A DNA stretch of 64,000 bases from Pseudomonadota bacterium. Its GTDB lineage: Bacteria; Pseudomonadota; Alphaproteobacteria; Rickettsiales; UBA3002. The stretch is taken from the NCBI GenBank assembly GCA_040384265.1, contig JAZKJM010000004.1, positions 202,418 through 266,417 of the forward strand. Reading direction: 5' to 3'. The notes beneath the pieces were generated by a model that ran no database searches, was not told the origin of the DNA, and worked only from the letters and a program-made list of their open reading frames with translations. This document shows, piece after piece, positions 17,602 to 26,639 of this stretch. Numbering within the stretch: position 1 is the first letter of the stretch; each line of letters starts with the position of its first letter. The translations under genes and the position numbers were made by a program.

Positions 17602-18981
17602 ATGTTAGCCGCTGTTTTAGCCATTGTTGCCGCCGTTTTATGCGTCGCGGTGTTTGCCGTCTGGCGTAGCAAATCCGCGCTGGAAGAACGCGTGCGCGGC
17701 GATGTGACGGCGCGCGCCGCCGCCGAAGCCACCCTCGCCCAGATGGCGCTGGAGCTGGATGCGACCAAGGAAAACCGGGACGCCGTGGGCAGCGAGCGCG
17801 ACGCCATGCGCGATCGGCTGAACGCGAGCGAGCGCAACGAAGCCCTCGCCCGCCAGAAGCTGGAAGTGATGGAATTGCGCCTCGCCGATTTTGAAATCCT
17901 CAAAACCCAGTTCGAGCAATATGCCAAATCGGCCGCGCTTGAAACCGGCAACCAGCTCAGCAACAAGCTGATGGCCGACCATGTGCGCGCCCGCGAGGAA
18001 ACGCACAAACAGTTCGAGCAATTCACCAAAACGGCAAGCGAGCAATTGCTGCAGAAACAGCAGGAATTGGCGACGACGCTGGGCACCGTGCAGGGCCAGG
18101 TGAACGACTCGCGCAACCAGCTTTCGATGCTGGTGCGGGCGATGCAAAACCCTATCGGCGCCGGTGCCGAGGGCGAGATTGTGATGGGCAATATTTTGCA
18201 GCAGCACGGCTTCACGCTTGGCCAGGATTATGAGCTGCAGGTGCATCTGGCGACCGAGGATGGCAACCTGCGGCCCGACTGCGTGATTTACCTGCCGCAC
18301 CAGCATGCGATCATTGTGGATTCCAAGGCCTCGCAGCATATTTTTGCGCTGTTTCGCGCCGAAGGCACGCCGGAGTTCGACGCGGTGTTCCGCGACATTC
18401 AGGCGAGCATGCGCGCCCATGCCAAAGCGCTTGGCGGCAAAGCCTATCAGGATAGTCTGCGCAAACTGAAAAACCGCAATGGCCAGCCGATTACGCGCAC
18501 GACGCTGGTGATGTTCGTGCCCAACGACGAGGTGGTGACGCGGTTGATGCATAAGGACCCGAACCTGATGCAATATATGCGCGAGCACGACATTGTGCTG
18601 GCCGGGCCCGTCACACTTTCAGGCATTTTCCTGACCGCGCGGGCGTTGGTGCAGGAAGCCAAACATATCGACGAGCACCACGCGATTTTGGAGCTGACCA
18701 GCGAGCTGATGGCGGATCTCTCGACGGCGCTGGGCTATGCTGAGGATGTGATGAAGGGCGTGCGCGGCAGCGCGACGGCGTATGACAAATTCGCCGCTAG
18801 CATGAACCGCGGCGTGATGGCGCGGCTCAAGCGCCTGCAAGCGAAGGGTGTGCGCCCGGCGAAGAACAAACAGCTCCCGCCCATGCTGGCGCGCTACGAC
18901 ATCACCAAAGCGGATGAAACCATCCAGGGCGATGCGGAAGAAGTGGTGGAGCTGCTGACCCTGCCGAAGGATGCGGCCTAA
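17602..18981 (+). CDS. rmuC: RmuC-family DNA recombination protein
   Basis: A 459-residue protein with an N-terminal membrane anchor (about residues 1-20), a long coiled coil (about 25-175) and the RmuC nuclease-like domain (about 190-400; GEIVMGNILQQHGFTLGQDYELQ, RPDCVIYLPHQHAIIVDSKAS, TTLVMFVPNDEV). RmuC limits inversion at short repeats and acts in genome stability. The ATG at 17602 has GGGAGA upstream; the longer in-frame start would add an unrelated leader. The gene ends with a four-base convergent overlap with recR. Confidence 0.93.
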   Translation: MLAAVLAIVAAVLCVAVFAVWRSKSALEERVRGDVTARAAAEATLAQMALELDATKENRDAVGSERDAMRDRLNASERNEALARQKLEVMELRLADFEILKTQFEQYAKSAALETGNQLSNKLMADHVRAREETHKQFEQFTKTASEQLLQKQQELATTLGTVQGQVNDSRNQLSMLVRAMQNPIGAGAEGEIVMGNILQQHGFTLGQDYELQVHLATEDGNLRPDCVIYLPHQHAIIVDSKASQHIFALFRAEGTPEFDAVFRDIQASMRAHAKALGGKAYQDSLRKLKNRNGQPITRTTLVMFVPNDEVVTRLMHKDPNLMQYMREHDIVLAGPVTLSGIFLTARALVQEAKHIDEHHAILELTSELMADLSTALGYAEDVMKGVRGSATAYDKFAASMNRGVMARLKRLQAKGVRPAKNKQLPPMLARYDITKADETIQGDAEEVVELLTLPKDAA

Positions 18982-19571
18982 TACGCCAGCCGCGCATTCA
19001 GTGCGGCGCTGAGGGTGCCGTCGTCCATGTAGTCCAGCTCGCCGCCCATGGGCAGGCCGTGGGCGAGGCGGGTGATGGTGACGGCGCAATCGGTGAGGCG
19101 TTCGGCGACATAATGGGCGGTGGTTTGGCCGGCGACGGTGGCGGAAAGCGCGAGAATCAGCTCGCGCGTGTCGCCGTTTCTGGCGCGGGCGACGAGCGGC
19201 TCGATGCGCAGCGCATCCGGCCCGCGGCCATCGATCGCCGATAGCGTGCCGCCGAGTACATGGTAGCGACCGCGAAAGGCGCGGGAGCGCTCCATCGCCC
19301 ACACATCGGCCACATCCTCGACCACGCAGATGACGGTCGCATCGCGTGTTTCGTCGGTGCAGGTGTGGCAGGGGTCGGCTTCATCCAGCGCGCCGCAGAG
19401 GCTGCAGGTTTTGACATGCTCCAGCGCGTGCGACAGCGCGGCGACCAGCGTTGGGATGCGGCGCGTGCGTTCGCGCAGCAAATTGAGCGCGAGGCGGCGC
19501 GCCGAACGCGGGCCAACGCCCGGCAGCTTGGCAAGTTCGGCGATGAGGCGGTCGATGGAGCTGGTAGCCAT
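18978..19571 (-). CDS. recR: Recombination mediator RecR
   Basis: The 197-residue protein acts with RecF/RecO to load RecA on single-strand gaps. It shows the helix-hairpin-helix (LIAELAKLPGVGPRSARRLAL), a four-cysteine zinc finger (CSLCGALDEADPCHTC) and a Toprim domain (ICVVEDVADVWAMERS, VLGGTLSAIDGRGPDAL). The ATG at 19571 gives the family start MATSSIDRLI; a GTG 15 bases upstream is possible but lies in a repeat element. It is third in the dnaX-ybaB-recR cluster. Confidence 0.96.
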   Translation of the reverse strand: MATSSIDRLIAELAKLPGVGPRSARRLALNLLRERTRRIPTLVAALSHALEHVKTCSLCGALDEADPCHTCTDETRDATVICVVEDVADVWAMERSRAFRGRYHVLGGTLSAIDGRGPDALRIEPLVARARNGDTRELILALSATVAGQTTAHYVAERLTDCAVTITRLAHGLPMGGELDYMDDGTLSAALNARLAY

Positions 19572-19587
19572 GTAAACTTCTGTCACG

Positions 19588-19660
19588 CGAGTTGGACGAG
19601 CGAGCCATCAGCCCGCGAAGCGGCGCGCAGGGCTCGTCAGTAGACGAGCCCGTAGCCACC
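19588..19660. repeat. Dispersed hairpin repeat, copy D, with compensated stem
   Basis: It shares the core gacgagcgagccatcagcccgcg and gcggcgcgcag with copies A-C. The terminal hairpin is GGGCTCGTC (19630-19638) / GACGAGCCC (19643-19651) around AGTA. The stem bases differ from copy B but still pair fully, so base pairing rather than sequence is kept. It lies between ybaB and recR. Confidence 0.85.
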
Positions 19661-19664
19661 AAAA

Positions 19665-19985
19665 CTAGAAGGGAAGCTTCATGCCTGCGGGCAGGTTCAG
19701 GCCGCCGGTGAGCGAGCCCATGGCATCGGCCATCGCGCCATCTGCCTTCTCTTTCGCGTCGCGGTGGGCGACGGTGATGAGGTCTTCCAGCATGTCTTTT
19801 TCCTCGGCGACGAGCAGCGATGGATCAAGCGCGATACGCAGCATCTGGCCCTTGCCGGTGAGGGTCACCTTGACCGCGCCGCTACCGGCGACGCCTTCGA
19901 ATTCGCGCGCTTCCATCTCGCTTTGCAGGCTGCCGAGTTTGGATTGCATTTCCTGCGCTTGCTTGAGCATTTTCTGGATGTTCAT
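19665..19985 (-). CDS. YbaB/EbfC nucleoid-associated protein
   Basis: The 106-residue protein has the family pattern MNIQKMLKQAQEMQSKLGSLQ and a central GSGAVKVTLTGKGQMLRIALDPSLL, ending DAMGSLTGGLNLPAG. YbaB dimers bind DNA and are thought to help recombination or nucleoid structure. It sits between dnaX and recR, the usual bacterial order. A palindromic repeat separates it from dnaX. Confidence 0.95.
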   Translation of the reverse strand: MNIQKMLKQAQEMQSKLGSLQSEMEAREFEGVAGSGAVKVTLTGKGQMLRIALDPSLLVAEEKDMLEDLITVAHRDAKEKADGAMADAMGSLTGGLNLPAGMKLPF

Positions 19986-20006
19986 GGTGGGTTCCTTTTC
20001 GGTTTT

Positions 20007-20089
20007 GTCATTCCCGCGAAAGCGGGAATCCAGCTTCTAAAGTATCGCTCGCGCTTCGCGCACTGGATTCCCGCTTTCGCGGGAATGAC
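20007..20089. repeat. Dispersed inverted repeat of the GTCATTCCCGCGAAAGCGGG type
   Basis: Perfect 27-bp arms at 20007-20033 and 20063-20089 surround a 29-bp spacer, and each arm holds its own small palindrome cccgcgaaagcggg. It fills the dnaX-ybaB gap. This is a widespread palindromic repeat class in proteobacteria. Confidence 0.85.
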
Positions 20090-20094
20090 AAGGG

Positions 20095-21804
20095 TTAGGG
20101 GGTTGTTGGTTGTTTCGGGTTGGGCGTAAAATCAATTACCGTGGCGCCCTCGAACATGCCAAGCACGGCCTGAACTTTTGGGTGCTGGATCGCGTAGTCG
20201 CGCTGCTGTTTGAGCACGGCATTGCGCTGCTCGCGGATGGTGGGCTCGCCTTCGGCCTGCTCGCTATAGACGATGTTCCAGCGCGTGCCGGTCCATTCGG
20301 CGAGGCGGCGGTTGATGCGAGCGGCGACATCCGCCGCCATATGGCCGACGGGCTTGATTTCAATGCGGCCGGGCGCGAAGGCGACCAGGCGCATATCGTT
20401 GATGAGGTGCGAGCCCAGAACAGCTTCGCGCTTCTCTTCGAACAGTTGCACCACTTCGAGGAAGGAATGCAACTCGACCACCGGCTGCGGCTCGATGTTG
20501 ACGGCGGTGGCAAGCGATGTGGCGGCCATCACGGTCGCCCCGGCGGGGCTGCCGCTGGCGATGGCGCTGCTGCTGAGCGCGTTGCTGGTGCTGTGAATGC
20601 TGGCGCTTGCGCCGCGCGTGGGGGCGGGGCCGGAAGGCAGCGGGCCGTTGCTTTGCACCGCGCGCACCAGCTCGGCGGGCGTGGGCAGGGCAGCGGCATA
20701 CCCGAGGCGGACGAGGATCATTTCCAACGTGGCGCTGGCATGGGCGGCGTGGCGCATTTCTTCGGCGCCCTTGGTCAGGATTTGCCAGGCGCGGGTGAGG
20801 GCGGGAACGGAGAGGCTGGCGGCCATTTCTTTGGCGAGCGCCTGCTCGGCGGGCGAGTAATTGAGGTTGCTGACGAGCGGCGGCGCGACCACAATGCGCG
20901 TGAGGTAATGGGTGATGTCGAGCAAATCCGACAGCAGCATTTGCGGGTCCGCGCCTTGATGGTGGAGGGCCTGCACCGCGCCCAGCGCCTCATCCGCTTT
21001 GCCGGTGAAGAGCATTTTGAGCAGCGTGAAGCTTTGCGTTTTGTCGGCAAGGCCGAGCATGTCGCGCACCGATTCGGCGGTGATGGTGACGGCGCCCTGC
21101 GCATCCGTATGCATGGCGATGGCCTGGTCGAGCAGCGACAGCGAATCGCGCACGGAACCTTCGGCGGCAGCGGCAATCAGCGTCGCGCAATCGGCGGGCA
21201 GGGTGATATTTTCCTTCACCGCCACGTTGACGAGATGCTGCGCGAGCTCGTCCATCTCCACGCGTTTCAGGTCGAACTTCTGGCAGCGCGAAATGATGGT
21301 GACGGGGATTTTGCGGATCTCGGTGGTCGCGAAGATGAACTTCACATGCGGCGGTGGCTCTTCCAGCGTTTTCAGGATCGCGTTGAAGGCGCTTTTGCTG
21401 AGCATGTGCACTTCATCGATGATGTAGACTTTGTAGCGGGCGCTGGTCGGTGCGTATTGCACGGAATCGATCAGGTCGCGCATGTTATCGACGCCGGTGT
21501 TGGAGGCGGCATCCATCTCGATCACATCCACATGGCGGTCTTCGGCGATGGCGATGCAGTTGGGGCAGATGCCGCACGGCGTGGTGGTGGCCTCGCCCAT
21601 GCCGTCGGGCCCGATGCAGTTGAGGCCGCGGGCGATGATGCGTGCGGTGGTGGTTTTGCCGATGCCGCGAATGCCCGTCAGCAGGAAGGCATGCGCAATC
21701 CGCCCCGACGCGAAGGCGTTGGTGAGCGTGCGCACCAGCACCTCCTGGCCGATAAGATCGGCAAAGGTCTGCGGGCGGTATTTACGAGCGAGGACGCGGT
21801 ACAT
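20095..21804 (-). CDS. dnaX: DNA polymerase III subunit gamma/tau
   Basis: The clamp-loader ATPase of the replisome. The 569-residue protein begins MYRVLARKYRPQTFADLIGQ and has Walker A TGIRGIGKTTTARI, a zinc module with CGICPNC, Walker B region IIDEVHMLSKSAFNAILKTLEEPP and the sensor TTEIRKIPVTIISRCQKF. An alanine/serine-rich linker follows near residues 390-430, then a tau-type C-terminal domain. I see no clear A-run for a programmed frameshift, though this was judged only by eye. First gene of dnaX-ybaB-recR. Confidence 0.96.
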   Translation of the reverse strand: MYRVLARKYRPQTFADLIGQEVLVRTLTNAFASGRIAHAFLLTGIRGIGKTTTARIIARGLNCIGPDGMGEATTTPCGICPNCIAIAEDRHVDVIEMDAASNTGVDNMRDLIDSVQYAPTSARYKVYIIDEVHMLSKSAFNAILKTLEEPPPHVKFIFATTEIRKIPVTIISRCQKFDLKRVEMDELAQHLVNVAVKENITLPADCATLIAAAAEGSVRDSLSLLDQAIAMHTDAQGAVTITAESVRDMLGLADKTQSFTLLKMLFTGKADEALGAVQALHHQGADPQMLLSDLLDITHYLTRIVVAPPLVSNLNYSPAEQALAKEMAASLSVPALTRAWQILTKGAEEMRHAAHASATLEMILVRLGYAAALPTPAELVRAVQSNGPLPSGPAPTRGASASIHSTSNALSSSAIASGSPAGATVMAATSLATAVNIEPQPVVELHSFLEVVQLFEEKREAVLGSHLINDMRLVAFAPGRIEIKPVGHMAADVAARINRRLAEWTGTRWNIVYSEQAEGEPTIREQRNAVLKQQRDYAIQHPKVQAVLGMFEGATVIDFTPNPKQPTTP

Positions 21805-21849
21805 GGGCGCACTATAGTGGGGGGCATAGGGGGATGCAAGTGCGCGGGG

Positions 21850-22314
21850 CTATTTTTCTATCGCGTAGAACATCTCTTTTTTTGGTTCAAAAGAAATTTG
21901 GTTCTTATTTAGGACGTTGAACCCAATTTTGCCACATTCTGCATTGGATGGATTGCACTCAAAGACAGATTGAGCGGTATCTGGAGATAGGATCACGACT
22001 GTGTTGCGGCTGTCGGTCAAATGATCAAAAGAAAGAAACGTTTTTCCTATTAGGTCTTTGGGATCGCCACCTGACTTTGATGGGTCACTCACGATCGTTT
22101 GCACGGATGTTTTTGCAGTATCTTTGCTAAGAGAAAGAAGAAAAACGGTAACGCCATTCCCGATGTTTGACTTCACGCCAGCAGTGCCGGGTATGGGCGA
22201 ATCAGCGCCGCTGACCGGTATGAGTGCTGGTGCCGCAGGGACAGTAGCCGCGCCCGCGCTACCGCATGCTGCGATGCTGGTGTAGGCGAGTGCAAAAATC
22301 GTTAAAATTTTCAT
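21850..22314 (-). CDS. Small probable lipoprotein of unknown function
   Basis: The 154-residue protein starts MKILTIFALAYTSIAACGSAG. A short hydrophobic stretch ends in IAAC-G, an acceptable lipobox with Cys17. The mature part has no recognised domain. One cysteine pair near the end (FECNPSNAECGK) could form a disulfide. Codon use looks less GC-biased than in its neighbours, which may point to a recent or poorly adapted gene. The alternative upstream start adds nine residues. Confidence 0.6.
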   Translation of the reverse strand: MKILTIFALAYTSIAACGSAGAATVPAAPALIPVSGADSPIPGTAGVKSNIGNGVTVFLLSLSKDTAKTSVQTIVSDPSKSGGDPKDLIGKTFLSFDHLTDSRNTVVILSPDTAQSVFECNPSNAECGKIGFNVLNKNQISFEPKKEMFYAIEK

Positions 22315-22379
22315 ATACCGCCCTATTCTGATCGAGAGCATGATTTTTGTTGAAGAGAGCCAACTTTCTATCAGTCAGC

Positions 22380-22795
22380 ATTGCTGCCAGTCAATGGCAG
22401 TGTGTGCCTCATTTCCTCCCCATTGTCATACCCGCGCCGGCTGGCATCCATCGCGCGTGAGCGTCAGGAATACCACCGACAAGAAAGCGGGACCCCGTCG
22501 TGCGATGGGGTGACGTGGTGGGAGGAGGCTCCAGGTGTGGGGTGGTCATATGGGTTGCGCTTGCGCGCGATGGATTCTGAGACACTCGTAGCGAAGCGCA
22601 GAGAGGCGAAGCCAACCTCAGGATGATGTGGAGAGGATGGGGGACGCGAGGGAACAATAAAGAAAATGGATGGCCGATGTTTATCGGTGCGTAGCCCTCC
22701 GGGCGAGCCGGAGCGTCAGCGAACGAGGGGGAGCGGCAGCTGGGGGCGGCTTCGCCCCCACGCGGCAAAGCCGCTGAAACAAAGACCTAATCGCT
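22380..22795. repeat. Gene-poor cluster of degenerate palindromic repeats
   Basis: No convincing gene is seen between the lipoprotein and ffs. The stretch holds half of a tcatacccgcgccggctggcatcca-like element (from about 22434), a piece of the tctgagacactcg to cctcaggatgatg class (about 22573-22628), and hairpins such as gggggcg-gctt-cgccccc (near 22743-22762). It appears to be a landing zone for dispersed repeats. Confidence 0.5.
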
Positions 22796-22805
22796 ACGCG
22801 ATTAA

Positions 22806-22897
22806 GTGGCTGGCGGACGACCCGGTGCGTATTCGATACGGTTGCTGCCTTTCGGCCCTGGCCGGGTTTTCAAAGGACACCGCCCGCCGCCAGCCGC
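22806..22897 (-). ncRNA. ffs: Signal recognition particle RNA (4.5S)
   Basis: On the minus strand the sequence holds the conserved domain IV of bacterial SRP RNA: cccggccagggccgaaagg then cagcaaccgtatcgaa, with a GAAA tetraloop (GGCC-GAAA-GG) and the asymmetric internal loop bases needed for Ffh binding. The outer ends pair as ggctggcgg (22895-22887) with ccgccagcc (22816-22808). The RNA targets membrane-protein ribosomes to the inner membrane. A small hairpin (aatcgc-gta-gcgatt) follows at its 3' side. Exact ends are estimated from the closing stem. Confidence 0.85.
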
Positions 22898-23062
22898 GAA
22901 TAGTGTTCGCATAGATACACTGGCCGCGCAAGTGGATTTGCGAGGGATTTTCGGCCGCACGGCGCTTGTTTCAGGCCGTGGGGCTGGTATGATAGCGGCG
23001 CGAAGGCGCTGGGTTATCCACAGCGCGGGCAACGGAATTTTATGCAGTAGGGATGAATAGCC

Positions 23063-25384
23063 ATGATGGGTCGGATTGTCGGGGCGATGCAGATGCCGCC
23101 GTTTATTAAGCGGCGGGCAGGCGAGATTACGGCGCTGGCGCTGGCGCTTTTTGGCGGGCTGATGCTGGTGACGCTGGGCACCTACCATGCGGGCGACCCG
23201 TCGCTGAACCATTTGAGTGACGCACCGCCGCGCAACGCGCTGGGCTTTTTCGGCGCGAATGTGGCGGATACGATGAAGCAAACCATCGGCTGGATGAGTG
23301 TGTTGCTGGTGTTTGCCAGCTTCGGCTGGGCCTGGCGGCTGGTGCTGAAGGACCGCGGCGTGCGCATGGCATGGCGGGTGGTGGCGCTGCTGTTTGCCAT
23401 TCTCGGCGGGGCGACGCTGCTGGCGCTGTTGGCGGCCAAAACGCAGGCGGGCTTTATGCATCAGGCCGGCGGTGCGGTGGGGATTCTGATCGCGTTTAAG
23501 CTGGTGCCGCTGCTGAGCGTGTGGGGCACGGGGCTACTTGCCACGCTGGTGCTGCTGGCGAGCCTGCCGATTGCGCTGGGTATCAAAATGCATGAATGGG
23601 CGGCGATGGGCTATGTGATGCGCATCGTCGGCGGGTTTGTGGCGGATGCGGCACGCGGGTTTGTTGGCCTGTTCCGCAGCCATCCGCAAGCGGAGGAAGA
23701 CGAGGAAGAGGACGAGGAATACGAAGAGGAAGACGCAATCGACGAGGAAGAGGACGAAGAGGAGGAAGACGCGCGCGACGGGCTGCTGGGGCCGCGCATC
23801 GAGGCCAAGCCGAAGAAGCGCATCGAAACCAAGAAGGTGAAGAAAGCGACCGACCAGAGCGCGCTCGACCTGCGGGCGCGGACGGGGGATTATTCCATGC
23901 CGTCGCTGAGCATGATGCAGAAATCGCCCACCAAAGGGCCCAAGCAGCTGAGCGAAGCGGCGCTGGAGCAGAACGCGCGCCTGCTGGAATCGGTGCTGGG
24001 GGATTATGGCGTCAAAGGCGAGATCACGCGGGTGCGGCCGGGGCCGGTGGTGACGCTGTATGAGTTCGAACCGGCGGCGGGGATTAAATCGAGCCGGGTG
24101 ATTGGGCTGAGCGACGATGTGGCGCGCTCCATGAGTGCGATTTCGGCGCGTATTTCGGTTATCACGGGGCGCTCGGCGCTGGGGATTGAACTGCCCAACG
24201 TGCACCGCGAAACCGTCTATATGCGCGATTTGTGCGAGGACGCGACGTACGAGAACACCGAGGCGAAACTGCCGCTGGTACTGGGCAAGGATATTTCCGG
24301 CGAGCCGATCATTGCCGATCTCGCCAAGATGCCGCACGTGCTGGTGGCGGGGACGACGGGCTCGGGTAAATCGGTGGCGATTAACACGATGATTATGTCG
24401 CTGATCTATCACCACACGCCCGAGACCTGTAAGTTCATCATGATCGATCCGAAGATGCTGGAATTATCGGTCTACGATAACATTCCGCACCTGCTGGCAC
24501 CGGTGGTGACGGAGCCGGGCAAGGCCGTCGTCGCGCTGAAATGGGCGGTGAAGGAGATGGAGCAGCGCTACCGGTTGATGAGTAATCTGGGCGTGCGCAA
24601 TATCGACAATTACAACAAGCGGCTGGAGGAAGCCCGCAAGAAGGGCGAGGAGCTGACGCGCAGCGTGCAGACCGGGTTTGACCCCGAGACCGGCAAGCCG
24701 ATCATGGAGAAACAGGCGATGGATATGACGGCGCTGCCGTTTATCGTCGTCATTGTCGATGAGATGGCGGATCTGATGCTGGTGGCGGGTAAGGATATCG
24801 AAACCTCGATCCAGCGCCTTGCGCAGATGGCGCGGGCGGCGGGGATCCACATCATCATGGCGACGCAGCGGCCATCGGTGGATGTGATTACCGGCGTTAT
24901 CAAAGCCAACTTCCCGACGCGGATTTCGTTCCAGGTGACGAGCAAAATCGATTCGCGCACCATTCTGGGTGAGCAGGGCGCGGAGCAATTGCTGGGGCAG
25001 GGCGACATGCTTTACATGGCGGGCGGTGGGCGTATTACGCGCGTTCACGGGCCGTTCATTTCGGATAAGGAAGTCGAGAATATCGTCGCCTATTTACGCA
25101 CGCAGGGCACACCGCAATACGACATGGCGGTGACGCATGACCCAGAGGCCGAAGGCGAGGATGGTGAGCTGTTCGAGGAAGAAGAAACCGAAGCCGAGCG
25201 CGCGCTCTACGAGCAGGCGATGCAGTTTGTGATCCGCGATGGCAAAGCGTCGGTCAGCTATGTGCAGCGGCGGCTCAAAATCGGTTATAACCGTGCCGCG
25301 CGCATCATCGAGAAGATGGAAGCCGAGGGCATTGTGGGCGCCGCCAACCATGTCGGCAAACGCGAAGTGCTGGTGCGGGAGTAA
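23063..25384 (+). CDS. ftsK: DNA translocase FtsK
   Basis: A 773-residue division protein that pumps chromosome DNA at the septum. The N-terminal 190 residues hold about four membrane helices. A very acidic linker (about 211-240, runs of Glu/Asp) follows. The motor domain carries GTTGSGKSVAINTM (Walker A Lys near 436), FIMIDPKMLELSVYDNIPHLL, IVDEMADLMLV and MATQRPSVDVITGVIKANFPTRI. The C-terminal gamma winged helix (about 705-773; GKASVSYVQRRLKIGYNRAARIIE) reads KOPS. The start may be either of two adjacent ATGs. It is followed by lolA and xthA, a conserved alphaproteobacterial set. Confidence 0.96.
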   Translation: MMGRIVGAMQMPPFIKRRAGEITALALALFGGLMLVTLGTYHAGDPSLNHLSDAPPRNALGFFGANVADTMKQTIGWMSVLLVFASFGWAWRLVLKDRGVRMAWRVVALLFAILGGATLLALLAAKTQAGFMHQAGGAVGILIAFKLVPLLSVWGTGLLATLVLLASLPIALGIKMHEWAAMGYVMRIVGGFVADAARGFVGLFRSHPQAEEDEEEDEEYEEEDAIDEEEDEEEEDARDGLLGPRIEAKPKKRIETKKVKKATDQSALDLRARTGDYSMPSLSMMQKSPTKGPKQLSEAALEQNARLLESVLGDYGVKGEITRVRPGPVVTLYEFEPAAGIKSSRVIGLSDDVARSMSAISARISVITGRSALGIELPNVHRETVYMRDLCEDATYENTEAKLPLVLGKDISGEPIIADLAKMPHVLVAGTTGSGKSVAINTMIMSLIYHHTPETCKFIMIDPKMLELSVYDNIPHLLAPVVTEPGKAVVALKWAVKEMEQRYRLMSNLGVRNIDNYNKRLEEARKKGEELTRSVQTGFDPETGKPIMEKQAMDMTALPFIVVIVDEMADLMLVAGKDIETSIQRLAQMARAAGIHIIMATQRPSVDVITGVIKANFPTRISFQVTSKIDSRTILGEQGAEQLLGQGDMLYMAGGGRITRVHGPFISDKEVENIVAYLRTQGTPQYDMAVTHDPEAEGEDGELFEEEETEAERALYEQAMQFVIRDGKASVSYVQRRLKIGYNRAARIIEKMEAEGIVGAANHVGKREVLVRE

Positions 25385-25430
25385 CGCGATTCTACTGGAA
25401 AACTTATGCGCGGCATTCTATAGCTCGCGC

Positions 25431-26141
25431 ATGACGAAATCATGGATGATGGGCTGGGTGAGCGTGGCGCTGTGTGCGGCAAGCGCCGTGGCGGCGACAC
25501 CGGGCAACTATAACCTGCCGGATGCGCCAAGCACCGCTGTGGCCAAGCCGGTCGCTACCTTCACGCCCATTAAGCCGATCCGCGCGGCCACCGAGGCCGA
25601 TGCGCCGGATGTGGCGCGGGTGGAGGCATATCTCAGCACCATCAGCAGCATTGTCGCGGATTTCACGCAGATTTCGGCCGATGGCAGCGTGGGGGCGGGC
25701 AAGTTCTACCTCAAGCGGCCGGGCAAAATGCGCTGGCAATATGCGCCGCCAACGCCGATCCTGCTGGTCAGCGATGGCAAGGTCATCACCTATTATGACG
25801 CCGGGCTCGACCAGGTGAGCTATATCGGGATCGATGATACCTTGGCTGGGTTCCTTGCCAAAAAGGACATTTTGCTCAACAGCGCCTCGACACGGTTGAC
25901 GAATTTTGAGGTTAAAGACGGGTTTATCCGCGCGACGGTGGTGCAAAAGGCCAAACCGGCGGAAGGCAGCCTGACGCTGGAATTCACCGATAAACCAATA
26001 CAATTCAGCAAGATGATGGCGATTGACGCGACCGGGAATGCCACCACCATCCAGCTCAGCAACGCCCAGTTTGGGCCGGTGCTGGATAATAAGATGTTCA
26101 TCTTCGAGGATTCCCGCAGCGTTCATCGGAAACGACGTTAA
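25431..26141 (+). CDS. lolA: Outer-membrane lipoprotein carrier LolA
   Basis: A periplasmic chaperone that carries lipoproteins from LolCDE to the outer membrane. The 236-residue protein starts with a signal peptide (to about VAATPG, residue 22). It then shows the LolA core: VEAYLSTISSIVADFTQIS, GKFYLKRPGKMRWQY, ILLVSDGKVITYYDAGLDQVSY, and a C-terminal VLDNKMFIFEDSR. The start at 25431 is chosen because it begins the signal peptide; the frame is open further upstream inside ftsK. It lies 46 bp after ftsK. Confidence 0.92.
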   Translation: MTKSWMMGWVSVALCAASAVAATPGNYNLPDAPSTAVAKPVATFTPIKPIRAATEADAPDVARVEAYLSTISSIVADFTQISADGSVGAGKFYLKRPGKMRWQYAPPTPILLVSDGKVITYYDAGLDQVSYIGIDDTLAGFLAKKDILLNSASTRLTNFEVKDGFIRATVVQKAKPAEGSLTLEFTDKPIQFSKMMAIDATGNATTIQLSNAQFGPVLDNKMFIFEDSRSVHRKRR

Positions 26142-26222
26142 TACATTTCACACAACTGTCACACTCAATACCCCTGCAATCCGTTACATTGGGTTTAAGA
26201 GAAAAAACACCAGGGGAACTAC

Positions 26223-26435
26223 ATGCAACAGCTGGAACGCACCAAACTTGAAGAGCTGATGATGGCGATGGTCGGGCTTGAGACCATGGCCTACATCAAG
26301 CCGGTAATGGAAGGTGCGCTGACCAATTACGCTGTGTTTGCGGCCGATGGCACCCAGCTGGCGATTTTCGAATCCGAAGAAAAAGCCTATTACAACGCTG
26401 TGAAGCATAACCTCGCACCCGTTAGCATTCACTAG
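26223..26435 (+). CDS. DUF1150 family protein
   Basis: The 70-residue protein fits DUF1150: E-x-x-M-x-L-E-T-M-A-YIKPV, then YAVFAADGTQLAIFESEEKAYYNAVKHNLAPVSIH. The family is nearly restricted to alphaproteobacteria and often lies beside small heat-shock genes; here it is alone. No function is established. A GGGGAACTAC leader precedes the ATG. Confidence 0.85.
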   Translation: MQQLERTKLEELMMAMVGLETMAYIKPVMEGALTNYAVFAADGTQLAIFESEEKAYYNAVKHNLAPVSIH

Positions 26436-26510
26436 CCTTTCGTTGCCGACCAAAAACAAAAAATACCGCAAACCATGTCCCTCTTTTCGATTGTTCAAAG
26501 GACATGAACC

Positions 26511-26612
26511 ATGCTGATTGCCATCACCGCTTGCGTTAGTATTCTCTGGGTTGCGGCCCTTGGCATTTACCTGAGCCCCGCCTATAGCCGCGTGGATGCG
26601 CGCAAGGAATAG
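26511..26612 (+). CDS. 33-residue single-pass membrane protein
   Basis: A short frame encodes MLIAITACVSILWVAALGIY followed by LSPAYSRVDARKE. One hydrophobic helix and a charged tail are typical of small inner-membrane proteins. AAAGGA lies about nine bases before the ATG. No family is recognised; it is supported only by its composition and ribosome site. Confidence 0.45.
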   Translation: MLIAITACVSILWVAALGIYLSPAYSRVDARKE

Positions 26613-26639
26613 GGCTTTCTCTCACTATCGTTTTTAGCG

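Noticed and set aside
20110..21912. A 600-residue open frame opposite dnaX
   Set aside because: dnaX is unmistakable on the minus strand. The antisense product has no domain and only mirrors GC-rich codons.
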